This document shows positions 22,401-32,390 of a stretch of DNA of 64,000 nt, piece by piece (the first letter of the stretch is position 1; every line of letters begins with the position of its first letter). Source of the stretch: Fratercula arctica (taxonomy: Eukaryota > Chordata > Aves > Charadriiformes > Alcidae); the NCBI GenBank assembly GCA_947846985.1, contig CANTUZ010000014.1:11887837-11951836 (forward strand), written 5' to 3'. The position numbers and the translations under genes were made by a program. A model generated the notes under the pieces. That model saw only the letters and a list, made by a program, of their open reading frames with translations. It did no database searches and was not told where the DNA came from.

Positions 22401-25400
22401 TGATGCCCGCATGGTGTCCCATGATCCCGTGGTGTCCCTGTGGTGTGCCCATGGCGCCTGTGACATCCCCGTGATGTCCCCATGACGTCCCCGTGGTGTC
22501 CCATGAATGTCCCCATGACCCCATGCGTCCGGCGGTGGGGGGTGGGGTGGGGTGGGGACATCCCGGCGATGGGGGGATGGGGGGGGGGGGGGGGGTGACC
22601 TGGACGATGTGCTCCTTCCCGTCAGGGCCCCTCAGCGCCTCCACCCCACAGATGTCCACGCCCCCGAAGAGGCGGGCGCAGGCGTCCACCCACCCTCGGT
22701 GCCTGCAGGGATACACACACAACCCCCCCCCCCCCCGGGGGGGGGGGGTGGGGGGGGCGGGGGGGGGGGGCGGGTGTGGCCTTCGTTAGCGACGCCGCTT
22801 CCCCAGGCCACGCCCCCTCACGGTTGGCCACGCCCCCTTCGTGCGGGACACACCTTCAGACACCACCCCATGGAAAATAGAGGGCGCCCCCCCCCCCGTG
22901 GCCACGCCCCCCCTGAAGCCACGCCCATTTATCACGCCCTTCCCCCATAGCCCCGCCCCCTCTGTCACAGACCACGCCCCTTCCCCATAGCCACCCTTTT
23001 GCCCAGACCACACCCCCTTTCCTCGTAGCCCCGCCCCTCCACCCCAGACCACGCCCCCTTCCCCGTAGGCCCCCCCTGCGGTGGCCACGCTCCTCCCCGA
23101 CAAACCACGCCCCCTCCCAAGAAGCCCCGCCCCTTCCCCCGAAGCCCCGCCCCCTCGTAGCCCGACCCACCGTGGGCTCAGGGCCACCGGCTCCGCCTGA
23201 GCCCCCTCCCCGGGCACGTCACCGGCCACCAGCGGCCACCTGAGGGGGGGATGGGGGACACGGGGTCAGGGGACGTCGAGGGGGTCCCCAACACCCCCCC
23301 CCCCCCCCCCCATGTTCCCCATGGTGTCCCCATGCTGCCCCGTGATGCCCCCTCCCCAACCATGGTGTCCCCATGGTGTCCCCATGACGTCCCTGTGATG
23401 TCCAACGCTGTCGTGTGATGGCCCCATGGTGTCCCCCATCGTATCCCCATGATGTCCCTTGTCCCCATGCTGTCTGCGTGATGTCCCCCCCCCATGCTGT
23501 CCCATGGTGTCCCCGGGTCCGCATGATGTCCCCATGGCGTCCTCATGATGCCCTTCTCCCCATGATGTCCCCGTGATGTCCCGTTATGTCCCCATGACGT
23601 CCTGTGATGTCCAATGCTGTCTTGTGATGGCCCCATGGTGTCCCCCATCACATCCCCATGACACCCCCATGATGTCCCTTGTCCCCATGCTGTCTGCGTG
23701 ATGTCCCCCCCCATGCTGTCCCATGGTGTCCCCGGGTCCGCATGATGTCCCCATGGCGTCCTCATGATGCCCTTCTCCCCATGATGTCCCCGTGATGTCC
23801 CATGATGTCCCCGTGATGTCCCATGATACCCCCGTGATGTCCCGTTATGTCCCCATGACGTCCTGTGATGTCCCCGTCATGTCCCCATGTTGTCCCAATG
23901 GTGGCCCCGTGGTGTCCCCTGGTCCCCATGGCGTCCCCATGGCGTCCCCATGATGTCCCTTGTCCCCATACTGTCCCATGATGTCCCCCCCATGCTGTCC
24001 CATGGTGTCCCCCGGTCCCCATGGTGTCCTCATGGTGTCCCCATGATGTCCCCATCCCCCATGTCCCCATGGTGTCCCCTTGCTGTCCCCGTGTCCCCTC
24101 ACCGCAGGGCCCTGTACTCCGCCCCAATGCGTTGCACCCGCAGCCGCTGGCCCCGCCCTGGCACACCCCCTGCACCAGGGCCCCCGCCCGGGCCCCGCCC
24201 ATGGCCCCGGCCACTGCCCCCAGCGCCGCTGCCGTCCCCACGCGCACCTGGGGGGCGGGGACACACTCAGGCACGCCCCACAGGCCACGCCCCCCCCCCC
24301 CCCAAGGACCACGCCCCCAATGGCCACATCCCCATAGGACCACACCCTATAGGCCACGCCCCCCTCCCCCTGGACACATCCTTACAGGCCATTCCCCCGA
24401 AAGTGCCACACCCCTCGGACCGTGCCCCCACCTAGGCCACGCCCCGCAGGCCACACCTCCACAAGACCACGCCCCCACATAGGCCACACCCATATTGCTC
24501 ATTCCCCCATAGGCCACGCCTCCCTGTGGCTCCCACCCCCCCCCCCCAATAGGGACCCTATTTGCATTGGAGGGGGCGGGGACACCGCTAGGCCACGCCC
24601 ACACCCCATAGGCCACGCCCACCCGTGACTTCCACACCCCCCCCCCAGGTCCTATAACTGTCTCCATAGGGACCCTATAGGTGTTGGGGATGGGGCCAAG
24701 GAAAAGCGACGCCCCACGTGACCATGCCCCCCCCAGGCCACACCCCCTCCCCATGGCTACCGAGGCCACGCCCCACCCGAGGCCACGCCCCCTCAGCGCG
24801 CCCCACTCCCAAGCCACGCCCCACTCCCCTCGTCGGACACGCCCCCCCCCCTCGAAGCCACGCCCACGGAGCATCGTGGGGGGCGGGGCTTGTACAGGCG
24901 GGGCTGGGACAGGGCGGGGCTTGTGGGGGGGGCGGGGCCTCACCTTTCCCACGCCGGGAGGGGCGGGGCTGAGCGTCACCGTCATGGGGAAGGTGGGGGC
25001 TGTCAGCTGGGGGGAGCCCCGTTACACCAGTGCTCCCAGTTACAGCCTCCCCGAGTCCCTCCCAGTGCTCCCAGTTACCCCCAGTCCCTCCCAGTTACCT
25101 GCAGTTACCCCCCCCCGTCCCTCCCAGTGCTCCCAGTGACTCCCAGTCCCTCCCAGTTACCCCCCCAGTCCCTCCCAGTGCTCCCAGTGACTCCCAGTCC
25201 CACCCAGTCCCTCCCAGTTACCCCCCTAGTCCCTCCCAGTGACTCCCAGTCCCTCCCAGTTACTCCCCCAGTCCTGCCCAGTGCTCCCAGTTACTCCCCG
25301 TGACCCTTCCCAATCATCTCCCAGTGCTCCCAGTTACCCCCAGTCCCCTCCCAGTGCCCTCCCAGTCCCCTTCCAATGCTCACCAGTCTCCTCCCAGCTC

Positions 25401-28400
25401 CTCCCAGTCCCCCCCCAGTGCTCACCAGTCCCTGGGGACGGTTGCAGAACCGCTGTGGGTCCAGGGGAAAGGCCTCGGGTCCCAGTTCCCGCTGCAGCCG
25501 CGCTAACTGGGCAAACTGGGAGCACTGGGAATGTCGGGGTGGAGGACACGACAACCCCACCCAGTGCTCCTGGTCTGCCCCAGTATCTCTCCCAGTGCCT
25601 CCCAGTTCAGCCCCCCATCCCTCCCAGTGCACCCAGTAGCCCTCCCAGTGCCTCCCAGTATGCTGCCAGCCCACTCCCACTCCCCCCAGTTCCATCCCAG
25701 TATACCCAGTTGCCCCAGTCACCTCCCAGTAACCCCCCAATGCCCTCCCAGTCCCCTCCCAGTAACCCTCCAATGCCCTCCCAGTCCCCTCCCAGTATGC
25801 CCCTAGTTGCATCCCAGTGCCTCCAGTCACTTCCCAGTCCATTCCAGTTCCCTCCTAGTCCCTCCCAGTGCCCTCCCAGTCCATCCCAGTTCCTCCCAGC
25901 TCCCCCCAGTGCCTCCCAGTTCCCCCCAGTGCCCTCCCAGTCCCTCCCAGTGCCTCCCAGTCCATCCCAGCCCCTCCCAGCCCCCTCCCAGTGCCTCCCA
26001 GTCCCTCCCAGTGCCCCCCCCCCAGTGCCCCACGCACCAGGCAGGGGGGGTGGGCGAAGGCGTAGAGGGCGGGGAGGGGGTCGGTGCTGGGGACCCCTCC
26101 CAGGTGCAGCCCCACCAGCAGCCGACGGTGGGCGCCCTCCGCCCCCCCCCCCGGGGGGCTCCCGCACCAGCACGAAGTCGGGGCGCACCCGCCGGGGGGG
26201 AGGGGGGGGGCCATAAAAGCGGGGGGTCGGGGGGCACCCCAAAATGCCCCCGGCACCCAAAATTCCCACTTTTCACCCCCGAAATCCCCCCCGTGAAGCA
26301 ACCAAAATATCCCCTACTTCAGAAGCCCCCTAAATCCCACCTTTCACCCCCTAAATCCCGTTTTTCATCCCCAAATCCCAATTTTCATCCCCCAAATGCC
26401 AATTGTCACCCCCAAAATCCCCCCCTTAACCCCCAAACTCCCACTTTTTACCCCAAATCCCCACCCCCTGCACCCCAAAATTCCCACTTTTCACCCCAAA
26501 ATCACACTCTTCACCCCCAAAATCCCCCCTTTAACCCCCAAATTCCCATTTTTTCACCCCAAAATCCCTCCTCGCACCCCAAAAATCCCAATTTTCACCG
26601 CAAAATCCCTCCTTGCACCCCAAGTTCCCACTTTTCACCCGCAAAATCCCCCCCTTAACCCCTAAAATCCCACTTTTCACCCCCAAATCCACACTTTTTC
26701 ACCCCCCCGAAACAGCCTCCCCGAAAATTGGGGGGGGGCGACCCCAAAATTGCCATTTTTCACCCCAAAACTCCACCTGGGCCCCCCCCCGGGGGGTGGC
26801 GATGGTGACACTGAGGGTGCCGTGGGTCGAGGCCACCAGGGAGAGGTCAGAGAAGGGGGCCTGTGGGGGGGGGGAAACACCCCAAAATTTTGGGGGGGCC
26901 CACCCAAAAATTTTGGGGGGGTCACCCCCAAAATGGGAGGGCCCTACCCCCCCCAAAAAACCCCTCCAAACCCCCAAATTGGGGGAAAAAAGGGGGGATT
27001 TGGGGCACCCCAAAATGTGTGGGGGCCTAAAATTATGGGGGAGCTCCCCCAAAAATTTGGGGGGGTCCAAAAATTTGGGGGGGGGGTGGCCCAAAAAAAA
27101 TATTTAAAGGGGTATGTTGGCCCGAACAATGTTCTCTGCCATCAACCGTCCCACCAGCCAGAAACCCCGGCCCCCTCCGTGATGAAACCGCGCCCAACTG
27201 ATTGGGGGGAAACAAGCCAGAAAGGAACATGCATTTGGGTCATTAACCCGGCCAAGCCCCAAATATGGGCGGGGGTCCCCAACAATTTAGGAGGGAGTAA
27301 AATTTTTGGGGCGGCGGGGGGCCTAACCCTAATTGGGGGTGGGGGGCGGCCCAACACGCCCCCCCTCCCTCTAGGCGTCGGTCCACCATGCAGCCTCGCA
27401 CGTCTCCCCATTGGCAACGACCGGACTTCGCCCTTGACAGGGGCTTCTAACCCTGGGCGGGGGGGGGTTACCTTCCATGTTGCCAAAATTGGGGGGGTGG
27501 TGGGACGCAAACCATCCCTTTCAAGTTACGCTCCCCGCGGGCTGGCGGGGGTGGTCCCGCTGGGTTGGATCTCTCCGTCAGGTGGCCCCCGCCCACCTTT
27601 GCAAATTTTTTGACCTGGACCCCTGCCACTGGCCAAGTGACCCCCCCCAAAACTGCCCCGCCCAAAATTTGGACCCCCGCCGCCAAAGTGACACTCGCTT
27701 CCCTCGGGAGGGATCCCCCCGCCCCAAAGCCCGCCGGACAGCCTAAATTTGCATTTCCCCCCAATGACCCCCTTGCCAAAATTTCCCCCCCCAAAGTTGA
27801 CCCCCCCAGATGCCCCCCCAGAAAAATTTTGACCCCCCCCCGAAAGTGCCCCCCGAAAATCCCCCCCAAAGGACACCCCCAAATATGACCCCCCCCGTAA
27901 ATGACCCCCCCAATATGACGCCCCCCAAAAGGACCCCCCCACAATTGCCCCCCGCCAAAGTGCACCCCCCACAAATTTTTGACAAACCCCCCCAAAATAC
28001 AGCCCCACCAAAATTTGACTCCCCCCCGAAAGTGCCTTCCCCCAAATATAAGCACCCCTCCAGTGAGCCGCCCCCCCCCCAAGGACACCCCCTAAATGAT
28101 ACGCCACCGGCCAAAATGGCGCCCCACAAGGCCCCCCACAGCACAGCACAGTTTGCCCCCCAAATATGACTCCCCCCAAGGTGACCCCCCAATAACCCCC
28201 CCAAATTTGACCCCTCCCGAAAGTGCCCCCCCAAAATAAGCCCCCCCCTCAGTGCCCATGACCGCCCCCCAAGGTGGACCCCCCCCAAATATGACACCAC
28301 CCCAAAATGGCCCCCACAAGGACCCCCCCCCCCAAATTTGCCCCCCCCCAAAGTGACACCCCCCCCAAAATTGCACCTTCCAAATCTGCACCAACCCCCC

Positions 28401-28660
28401 GCCCCAAATGAAAGTGCCCCCCCCCCACAAAGGACACCCTAAAAGTGCCCCCCCCAAAGTGCCTCCCCCGCCTCCCCCTGCCAATTACGTACCAGTCGGT
28501 GCCGGGGGGGGGCAATGACGAGCAGCAGAGGGGCCGGGGAGGGGTCGCGGGGGGGTCTCCCCCCCCCTCCCCCCGCCATGGGGGGCCCCCCCGCGGGGGG
28601 GTCCCCGCCCCCCCCCGCCAGGAAATTCCCGTCCGAGAGACGCCGCCGAAGGAATTCCAT
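19368..28660 (-). CDS. SYN1: SYN1 (synapsin I)-like gene, divergent and with frame conflicts
   Basis: Synapsin coats synaptic vesicles and controls their availability through kinase-regulated tethering. The exon pattern follows vertebrate synapsin: N-terminal phosphorylation site in MEFLRRRLSDGNF; domain C pieces FSDLSLVAS, RPDFVLVRE, FAQLARLQRELG, PPGVGK, RVQRIGAEYRA, GWVDACARLFGGVDICGVEAL and DEDRAQIVELV; a proline-rich D domain with QQRPPPQ and RPPPQGQ; and the E-domain end ESIRSLRQSFASLFAD. The protein is heavily skewed to Ala, Gly, Pro and Arg. One-base frame conflicts occur in exons 28493-28660, 26038-26193 and 24103-24247 and at the last junction. The AKYFKGKK exon was not found. The usual acceptor of exon 26038-26193 is absent. 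It could be a functional fast-evolving gene with assembly errors, or a decaying gene. Confidence 0.88.
19564..20157 (-). CDS. SYN1: SYN1 proline-rich D-domain exon
   Basis: Acceptor CTGCCAG/GGGCTC, donor CCCCAG/GTAAGT. In the phase dictated by exon 21114-21177 it stays open throughout (about 197 codons), beginning GAPLPTGPAHPRPPPQGQ, mostly Pro, Ala, Arg and Ser. It consists of GCCCCGCCC-type repeats, so the D domain itself is a coding minisatellite. Confidence 0.8.
20215..20860. repeat. AATTTTGGGGGGAATC repeat in SYN1 intron
   Basis: About 30 copies of an 18-23-bp unit such as GGGGGGAATCGGCCAATTTT. It is less GC-rich than most arrays here. Confidence 0.94.
20861..21108. other. Intronic low-complexity DNA, no exon seen
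   Basis: G/T-rich sequence with GGGGGTCCCCC motifs between two repeat arrays in SYN1. No coding similarity was recognised. Confidence 0.5.
21114..21177 (-). CDS. SYN1: SYN1 exon with QQRPPPQG
   Basis: Acceptor CCACAG/ATGCCG, 21 codons plus one base, donor GTGAGT. Encodes LGSPRPGTPPQQRPPPQ, typical of the synapsin I D domain. Confidence 0.82.
21230..21908. repeat. GGAGGACTTGGGGGTCCCC minisatellite in SYN1 intron
   Basis: Units such as GGAGGACTTGGGGGTCCCCA and GGAGTTGGGGGGCTG. Confidence 0.92.
21913..22050 (-). CDS. SYN1: SYN1 exon: DEDRAQIVELV
   Basis: Acceptor CGGCAG/GTGCTG, 46 codons, donor GTACCA. Encodes VLGSWLPLLG, DEDRAQIVELVLARM and a proline-rich tail, matching the end of domain C. 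Phase 0 at both ends. Confidence 0.9.
22070..22590. repeat. GATGTCCCCATGGTGTCCCC minisatellite in SYN1 intron
   Basis: Units of ATGATGTCCCCATGGTGTCC, the reverse-complement flavour of the GGGGACAT core seen in CDK16 introns. Confidence 0.92.
22600..22702 (-). CDS. SYN1: SYN1 exon: GWVDACARLFGGVDICGVEAL
   Basis: Acceptor CTGCAG/GCACCG, weak donor GTCACC. Encodes HRGWVDACARLFGGVDICG and VEALRGPDGKEHIVQ, the best conserved synapsin block here. Joins in phase to exon 23171-23239. Confidence 0.93.
22730..23165. repeat. GCCACGCCCCC-rich repeat in SYN1 intron
   Basis: G runs at about 22730-22780, then loose units of AGACCACGCCCCCTTCCCC. Confidence 0.75.
23171..23239 (-). CDS. SYN1: SYN1 exon (domain C), highly divergent
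   Basis: Acceptor CCTCAG/GTGGCC, donor GTGGGT, phases fitting both neighbours. Encodes WPLVAGDVPGEGAQAEPVAL. Position and a few shared residues, not overall identity, place it opposite the synapsin segment containing GNWKTNTG. Confidence 0.7.
23285..24095. repeat. GTGATGTCCCCATGGTGTCC minisatellite with about 230-bp duplication
   Basis: Same unit family as 22070-22590. A block with CCCCGGGTCCGCATGATGTC is at about 23512 and again at about 23731. Confidence 0.92.
24103..24247 (-). CDS. SYN1: SYN1 exon: RVQRIGAEYRAL, with internal frame conflict
   Basis: Acceptor CCCCAG/GTGCGC, donor GTGAGG. The start reads VRVGTAAALGAVAG in phase with PPGVGK. The end reads QRLRVQRIGAEYRALR in phase with the next exon. 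These are different frames, so the 145-base exon carries a one-base discrepancy, probably near 24150-24170. Confidence 0.75.
24260..24935. repeat. AGGCCACGCCCCC repeat in SYN1 intron
   Basis: Units like CATAGGCCACGCCCACC and CCGAGGCCACGCCCC. The core is the complement of the GGGGCGTGGCC boxes elsewhere. Confidence 0.8.
24944..25006 (-). CDS. SYN1: SYN1 exon: PPGVGK
   Basis: Acceptor CCCCAG/CTGACA, 21 codons, donor GTGAGG. Encodes LTAPTFPMTVTLSPAPPGVG plus K, the same length as the mammalian exon ending HSGMGK. The substitutions in the nucleotide-binding loop region are radical. Confidence 0.83.
25020..26030. repeat. CTCCCAGT minisatellite flanking a SYN1 exon
   Basis: Units such as CCAGTCCCTCCCAGTGCTCC on both sides of exon 25426-25515. 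The same core makes up 56500-57900 in CFP. Confidence 0.92.
25426..25515 (-). CDS. SYN1: SYN1 exon: FAQLARLQRELG
   Basis: Acceptor CTCCCAG/TTTGCC, exactly 30 codons as in mammalian synapsin I, donor GTGAGC. Encodes FAQLARLQRELGPEAFPLDP then QRFCNRPQGL. The acceptor is itself made of the CTCCCAGT repeat. Confidence 0.92.
26038..26193 (-). CDS. SYN1: SYN1 exon: RPDFVLVRE, frame conflict and no AG acceptor
   Basis: Encodes VRPDFVLVREPPGG in one frame and AEGAHRRLLVGLHLGGVPST through LYAFAHPPCL in another. The change falls in the C11 run at 26142-26152, where one base fewer would restore the frame. Donor GTGCGT. No AG lies immediately upstream (26194-26220), only CCCCCCCGG. Confidence 0.8.
26215..26715. 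repeat. CCCAAAATCCCACTTTTCACC minisatellite
   Basis: About 25-bp units containing CCCAAAATCCCACTTTTCAC in the SYN1 intron. Confidence 0.93.
26777..26860 (-). CDS. SYN1: SYN1 exon: FSDLSLVAS
   Basis: Acceptor CCACAG/GCCCCC, 28 codons, weak donor GTGGAG. Encodes APFSDLSLVASTHGTLSVTI then ATPRGGAQ, matching the start of synapsin domain C. Confidence 0.88.
26870..27110. repeat. AAAATTTGGGGGGG repeats
   Basis: Units such as CCCCAAAATTTTGGGGGGGC. Many are self-complementary (CCCCAAAATTTTGGGG). Confidence 0.8.
27111..27640. other. Non-repetitive island in large SYN1 intron, unidentified
   Basis: About 0.5 kb of mixed-composition sequence unlike the arrays around it. Translation on either strand showed no synapsin exon and no TIMP-like cysteine pattern. 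It could be an old mobile element or unique intronic DNA. The missing synapsin exon was looked for here without success. Confidence 0.35.
27641..28480. repeat. ATATGACCCCCCCAAAA repeats
   Basis: Irregular units such as CCCCCCAAATATGACCCCCC and GAAAGTGCCCCCC up to the first SYN1 exon. Confidence 0.85.
28493..28660 (-). CDS. SYN1: SYN1 first coding exon
   Basis: ATG at 28660 begins MEFLRRRLSDGNFLAGGGG. RRLSD is the conserved N-terminal PKA/CaMKI phosphorylation site. It continues through a short glycine/proline B domain to LLLVIA. The end PGTDW before donor GTACGT is in another frame. Eight instead of nine Cs at 28504-28512 would give VIAPPGTDW, the same length as the mammalian segment. Confidence 0.9.
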
Positions 28661-28689
28661 ACCCGGGGCGGGGGAGGCTATAGGGGTCC

Positions 28690-29400
28690 GGGGGGGAGGG
28701 CGCTATGGGGGGGCGGGTCTATAGGTGGCTATAGGGATGGGGGGGCCTATGGGGCTGAGGGGGCCTATAGGGGATGAAGGGGGCTATAGGGCTGGGGGGC
28801 GGCCGGGGGGGGGGTCTATAGATGGTTATAGGGGGTTATGGGGGTCACAGCTATAGGGGTTAGGTGCTATAGGGGCCCGCTATAGGGGCTGGCGGCTATA
28901 GGGGTCGCCCTATAGGGGTCAGAACTATAGGGTCGGGGCGGGGGGGGGGGGGTGGTGTCACCCTATAGCCACCCCCTAAGGGGATCAGGGGCTATAGGGC
29001 TCAGCCCTATAGGGGTCCGGGCTATAGTTGCCCCATAGTGGGGCTGACTCTCTGACCCTATAGGTGCTCCCTAAAGCAAACCCTATAGGAAGGGGGTCTA
29101 CAGAGCGGGGGGGGAGGCTGCCCTATAGGAAAACCCTATAGGGGGTAGGGTGGGGGCTATTGGGGGCGGATCTATAGGGGGCTATGGGGGACTATAGGGG
29201 GCAGAGGATCTATAGGGGGTTAGAGGGGGCTATAGGGGGCAGAGGACGGATGGGGGCTATGGGGGGGCTATAGGGGATGGGGGGCTATAGGAGGCAGAGG
29301 ATCTATGGGATGGGGGCTATAGGGGGAGGATCTATAGGGGGCTATGAGGGGGGGGGGACTATGGGGGGGGGTTCGCCCTATAGAATACCCTATAGAATTC
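28690..29400. repeat. GGGGGCTATAGGGG minisatellite
   Basis: Units such as GGGGGCTATAGGGG and GGATCTATAGGGGG upstream of the SYN1 start. The CTATAGGG core is shared with 17895-19085 and 48060-48835. Confidence 0.92.
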
Positions 29401-29404
29401 CCTA

Positions 29405-29560
29405 TAGGACCCCCCCGGCTGCCTCTGCTGCCTCGGCCAAGCCCCTCTCCGCTCGTCACTTCCGGCCCCGCCCCGTGACGTCACCTGCTCCCCCCCCCGC
29501 CCGCCCCCGCGCTCTGCAGAGGGGGGGAAGGGGCAGAGCCGGTGACATCATCGCGCCCCG
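29405..29560 (-). promoter_or_regulatory. SYN1: Possible SYN1 promoter with CRE
   Basis: CpG-rich block with CACTTCCGG (ETS-like), CCCCGCCCCG and a perfect TGACGTCA at 29476-29483, about 0.8 kb upstream of the SYN1 ATG. Mammalian SYN1 promoters have a CRE and an REST element. I did not recognise an REST site. Confidence 0.45.
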
Positions 29561-29569
29561 CCCCCCCCC

Positions 29570-31190
29570 CCCCCCCCCCCCCCCCCCTCCCCCCCAAGGG
29601 CGCCGCTCCCCACCCAAGGGACCCCTCCCCCCCCGAAATGACCCCTCCCCCACCACAGGTGACCCCTCCCCTACATTGGCACCCCTCCCCCCGCCGCTGC
29701 CCTCCCCCCCCCGGCCCATATATCCCACCCCTCCCCCCATAGATACAACCCCCCCCCCCCCCCCCCCTCCGCCGCCAATAGGGTGCCCCTCCCCCCCCAT
29801 ACATGACCCCCCCCCCCCCACAGGTGACACCCCCCCCCATTGATGCCACTCCCCCACCAGATGCCCCCTCCGCCCCTCCCCCCATAGCACGCCCCGCCCA
29901 CCCCCATAGGAAGCCCCTCCCCCGATAGCTGACCCCTCCCCCCCCAAGGACACGTCACCCCCCGTAGATGACCCCTCCCCCGTGAAACCCTCCCCCGAAC
30001 CCCCCTACAGTTGACCCCTCCCCCCCATAGCATGCCCTTCCCCCCCATAGGTGACCCCTCCCCCCAAGGACACGCCCACTCCCCTATAGATGACCCCTCC
30101 CCCGGTGACCCCTCCCCCAGCCCCTCCCACTACAGATGACCCCTCCCCCGTATAGGATGTGTCTCCCCCAAGGGATGACCCCTCCCTCGGTGACCCCTCC
30201 CCCCCCCCCATCCCCTAGAGTAGACCCCTCCCCCGGTTGCATGCCCCTCCCCCCATACGTGACCCCTCCCCCAAAGGACACTCCCACTTCCCTATAGATG
30301 ACCCCTCCCCCTCGTGACCGCCTCCCCCCCCTACAGATTACCCCACCCACCACATAGGAAGCCCCTCCCCCGATAGCTGACCCCTTCCCCCCAATGACAC
30401 GTCCACCCCCCGTAGATGACCCCTCCCCCCGTGAACCCTCCCCCGAACCCCCCTACAGTTGACCCCTCCCCCCATAGCATGCCCCTCCCCCCATAGGTGA
30501 CCCCTCCCCCCCAAGGACACTCCCACTCCCCTATAGATGACCCCTCCCCCTCGTGACCGCTTCCCCCCCTTACAGATGACCCCGCCCACCACATAGGATG
30601 TCCCTCCCCCCAGGGTTGACCCCTCCCCCCCGTGACCCCTCCCACAGCCCCTCCCCCTACAGATGACCCCACCCCCCGGGACCCCTCCCCCGCACCCCCC
30701 CTACAGTTGACCCATCCCCCAATAGCATGACACTCCCCCCAAGGGACAGCCCACACCCATATGGATGAACCGTCACCCACCGCGTGACCCCTCCCCCCGC
30801 CCCTCCCCACACAGATGACCCCCTCCCCCACATAGCATTGCCCTCCCCCCAATTGATGAACCGCTCCACCCGTAGCCCCTCCCACTACAGATGACCCCTC
30901 CCCCGTATACGAGGGATCCCTCCACCAGGGATGACCCCTCCCCCCCGACCGTGGACCCCTCCCCAGCCATTCCCCTACAGTTGAACCCTCCCCCATAGCA
31001 TGACCCTCCCCCCAAAGGACACGACCACTCACCTATAGATGACCCCTCCCCCGTGACCCCTCCCCCCCCAACCCCTCCGGCCCCCTCCCCAATAGGATGA
31101 CCCGCTATACCGCATATCTTGCCCCTCCCCCACCTGATATGGAACCCCTAACCCCGGTTTGACCCCTCCCACTCCAGCAGCCCTCACCCA
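29570..31190. repeat. TGACCCCTCCCCC array, outer left arm of the inverted repeat
   Basis: Units such as GATGACCCCTCCCCCGTGAC, TAGCATGCCCCTCCCCCCAT and AAGGACACGCCCACTCCCCT. The complementary array lies at 39540-43690. Confidence 0.93.
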
Positions 31191-31329
31191 TTACATTTGC
31201 TGCCCCCCTGTACCCACCCCATAGGATGCCCCCCCGCCCGGCCGGATATGTGACCACAAACCCCTCATGAGGCAGAGGAGACACGTCTGGTAACCCTGAA
31301 GACACGGCCCCATAACCCTCAAGATAACA

Positions 31330-32390
31330 GTGTAGCCGCAGTGAGCTGTAACACCGCAGAGACGGCTGACCCGCAGAGACGGCTGTAACACCGCAGAGAC
31401 GGCTGTAACCACCGCCAGAGACGGCTGTAACCCGCAGAGCCCGTCACCCAGGATGTACCCGCAGAGACGCTGTAACGCCGCAAGACCGACCCGCAGACGG
31501 CTGTAACACCGCAGAGACGGCTGTAACACTGCAGAGACGGCTGTAACACCGCAGAGACGGCTGTAACACTGCAGAGACGGCTGTAACACCGCAGAGACGG
31601 CTGTAACGCTGCAGAGACGGCTGTAACGCCGCAGAGACGGCTGTAACGCCGCAGAGACGGCTGTAACCGCAGACACGGGTAACACGCAGAGACGGCTGTA
31701 ACGCCGCAGAGACGCGTAACCTGCAGAGACGCTGTAACACCGCAGAGACGGCTGTAACGCTGCAGAGACGGCTGTAACACCGCAGAGACGGCTGTAACGC
31801 GCAGAGACGGCTGTAACGCCGCAGAGACGGCTGTAACACCGCAGAGACGGCTGTAACACCGCAGAGACGGCTGTAACCGCAGAGACGGCTGTAACACCGC
31901 AGAGACGGCTGTAACACCGCAGAGACGGCTGTAACGCCGCAGAGACGGCTGTAACGCCGCAGAGACGGCTGTAACACCGCAGAGACGGCTGTAACACCGC
32001 AGAGACGGCTGTAACGCCGCAGAGACGGCTGTAACACCGCAGAGACGGCTGTAACACCGCAGAGACGCGGCTGTAACACTGCAGAGACGGCTGTAACACC
32101 GCAGAGACGGCTGTAACACCGCAGAGACGGCTGTAACACCGCAGAGACGGCTGTAACACTGCAGAGACGGCTGTAACACCGCAGAGATGGCTGTAACACT
32201 GCAGAGACGGCTGTAACACCACAGAGACGGCTGTAACACCGCAGAGACGGCTGTAACACCGCAGAGATGGCTGTAACGCTGCAGAGACGGCTGTAACCCT
32301 GCAGAGACGGCTGTAACGCCGCAGAGACGGCTGTAACACCGCAGAGACGGCTGTAACACCGCAGACACAGGGCTGTAACTGCAGAAACGT
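31330..32390. repeat. 20-bp satellite GGCTGTAACACCGCAGAGAC, left copy
   Basis: About 50 head-to-tail copies of GGCTGTAACACCGCAGAGAC with ACT/GCC variants. Because 20 is not a multiple of 3, each frame gives a 20-residue peptide repeat with no stops on the minus strand. Shortened copies occur at the left end. Confidence 0.98.

Noticed and set aside
26880..28480. TIMP1 nested in SYN1, as in mammals
   Set aside because: No TIMP cysteine pattern or CxC N terminus was found in either orientation.
31330..32390. CRISPR-like regular 20-bp repeats
   Set aside because: There are no spacers. The units are directly adjacent, the genome is a vertebrate's and there are no cas genes.
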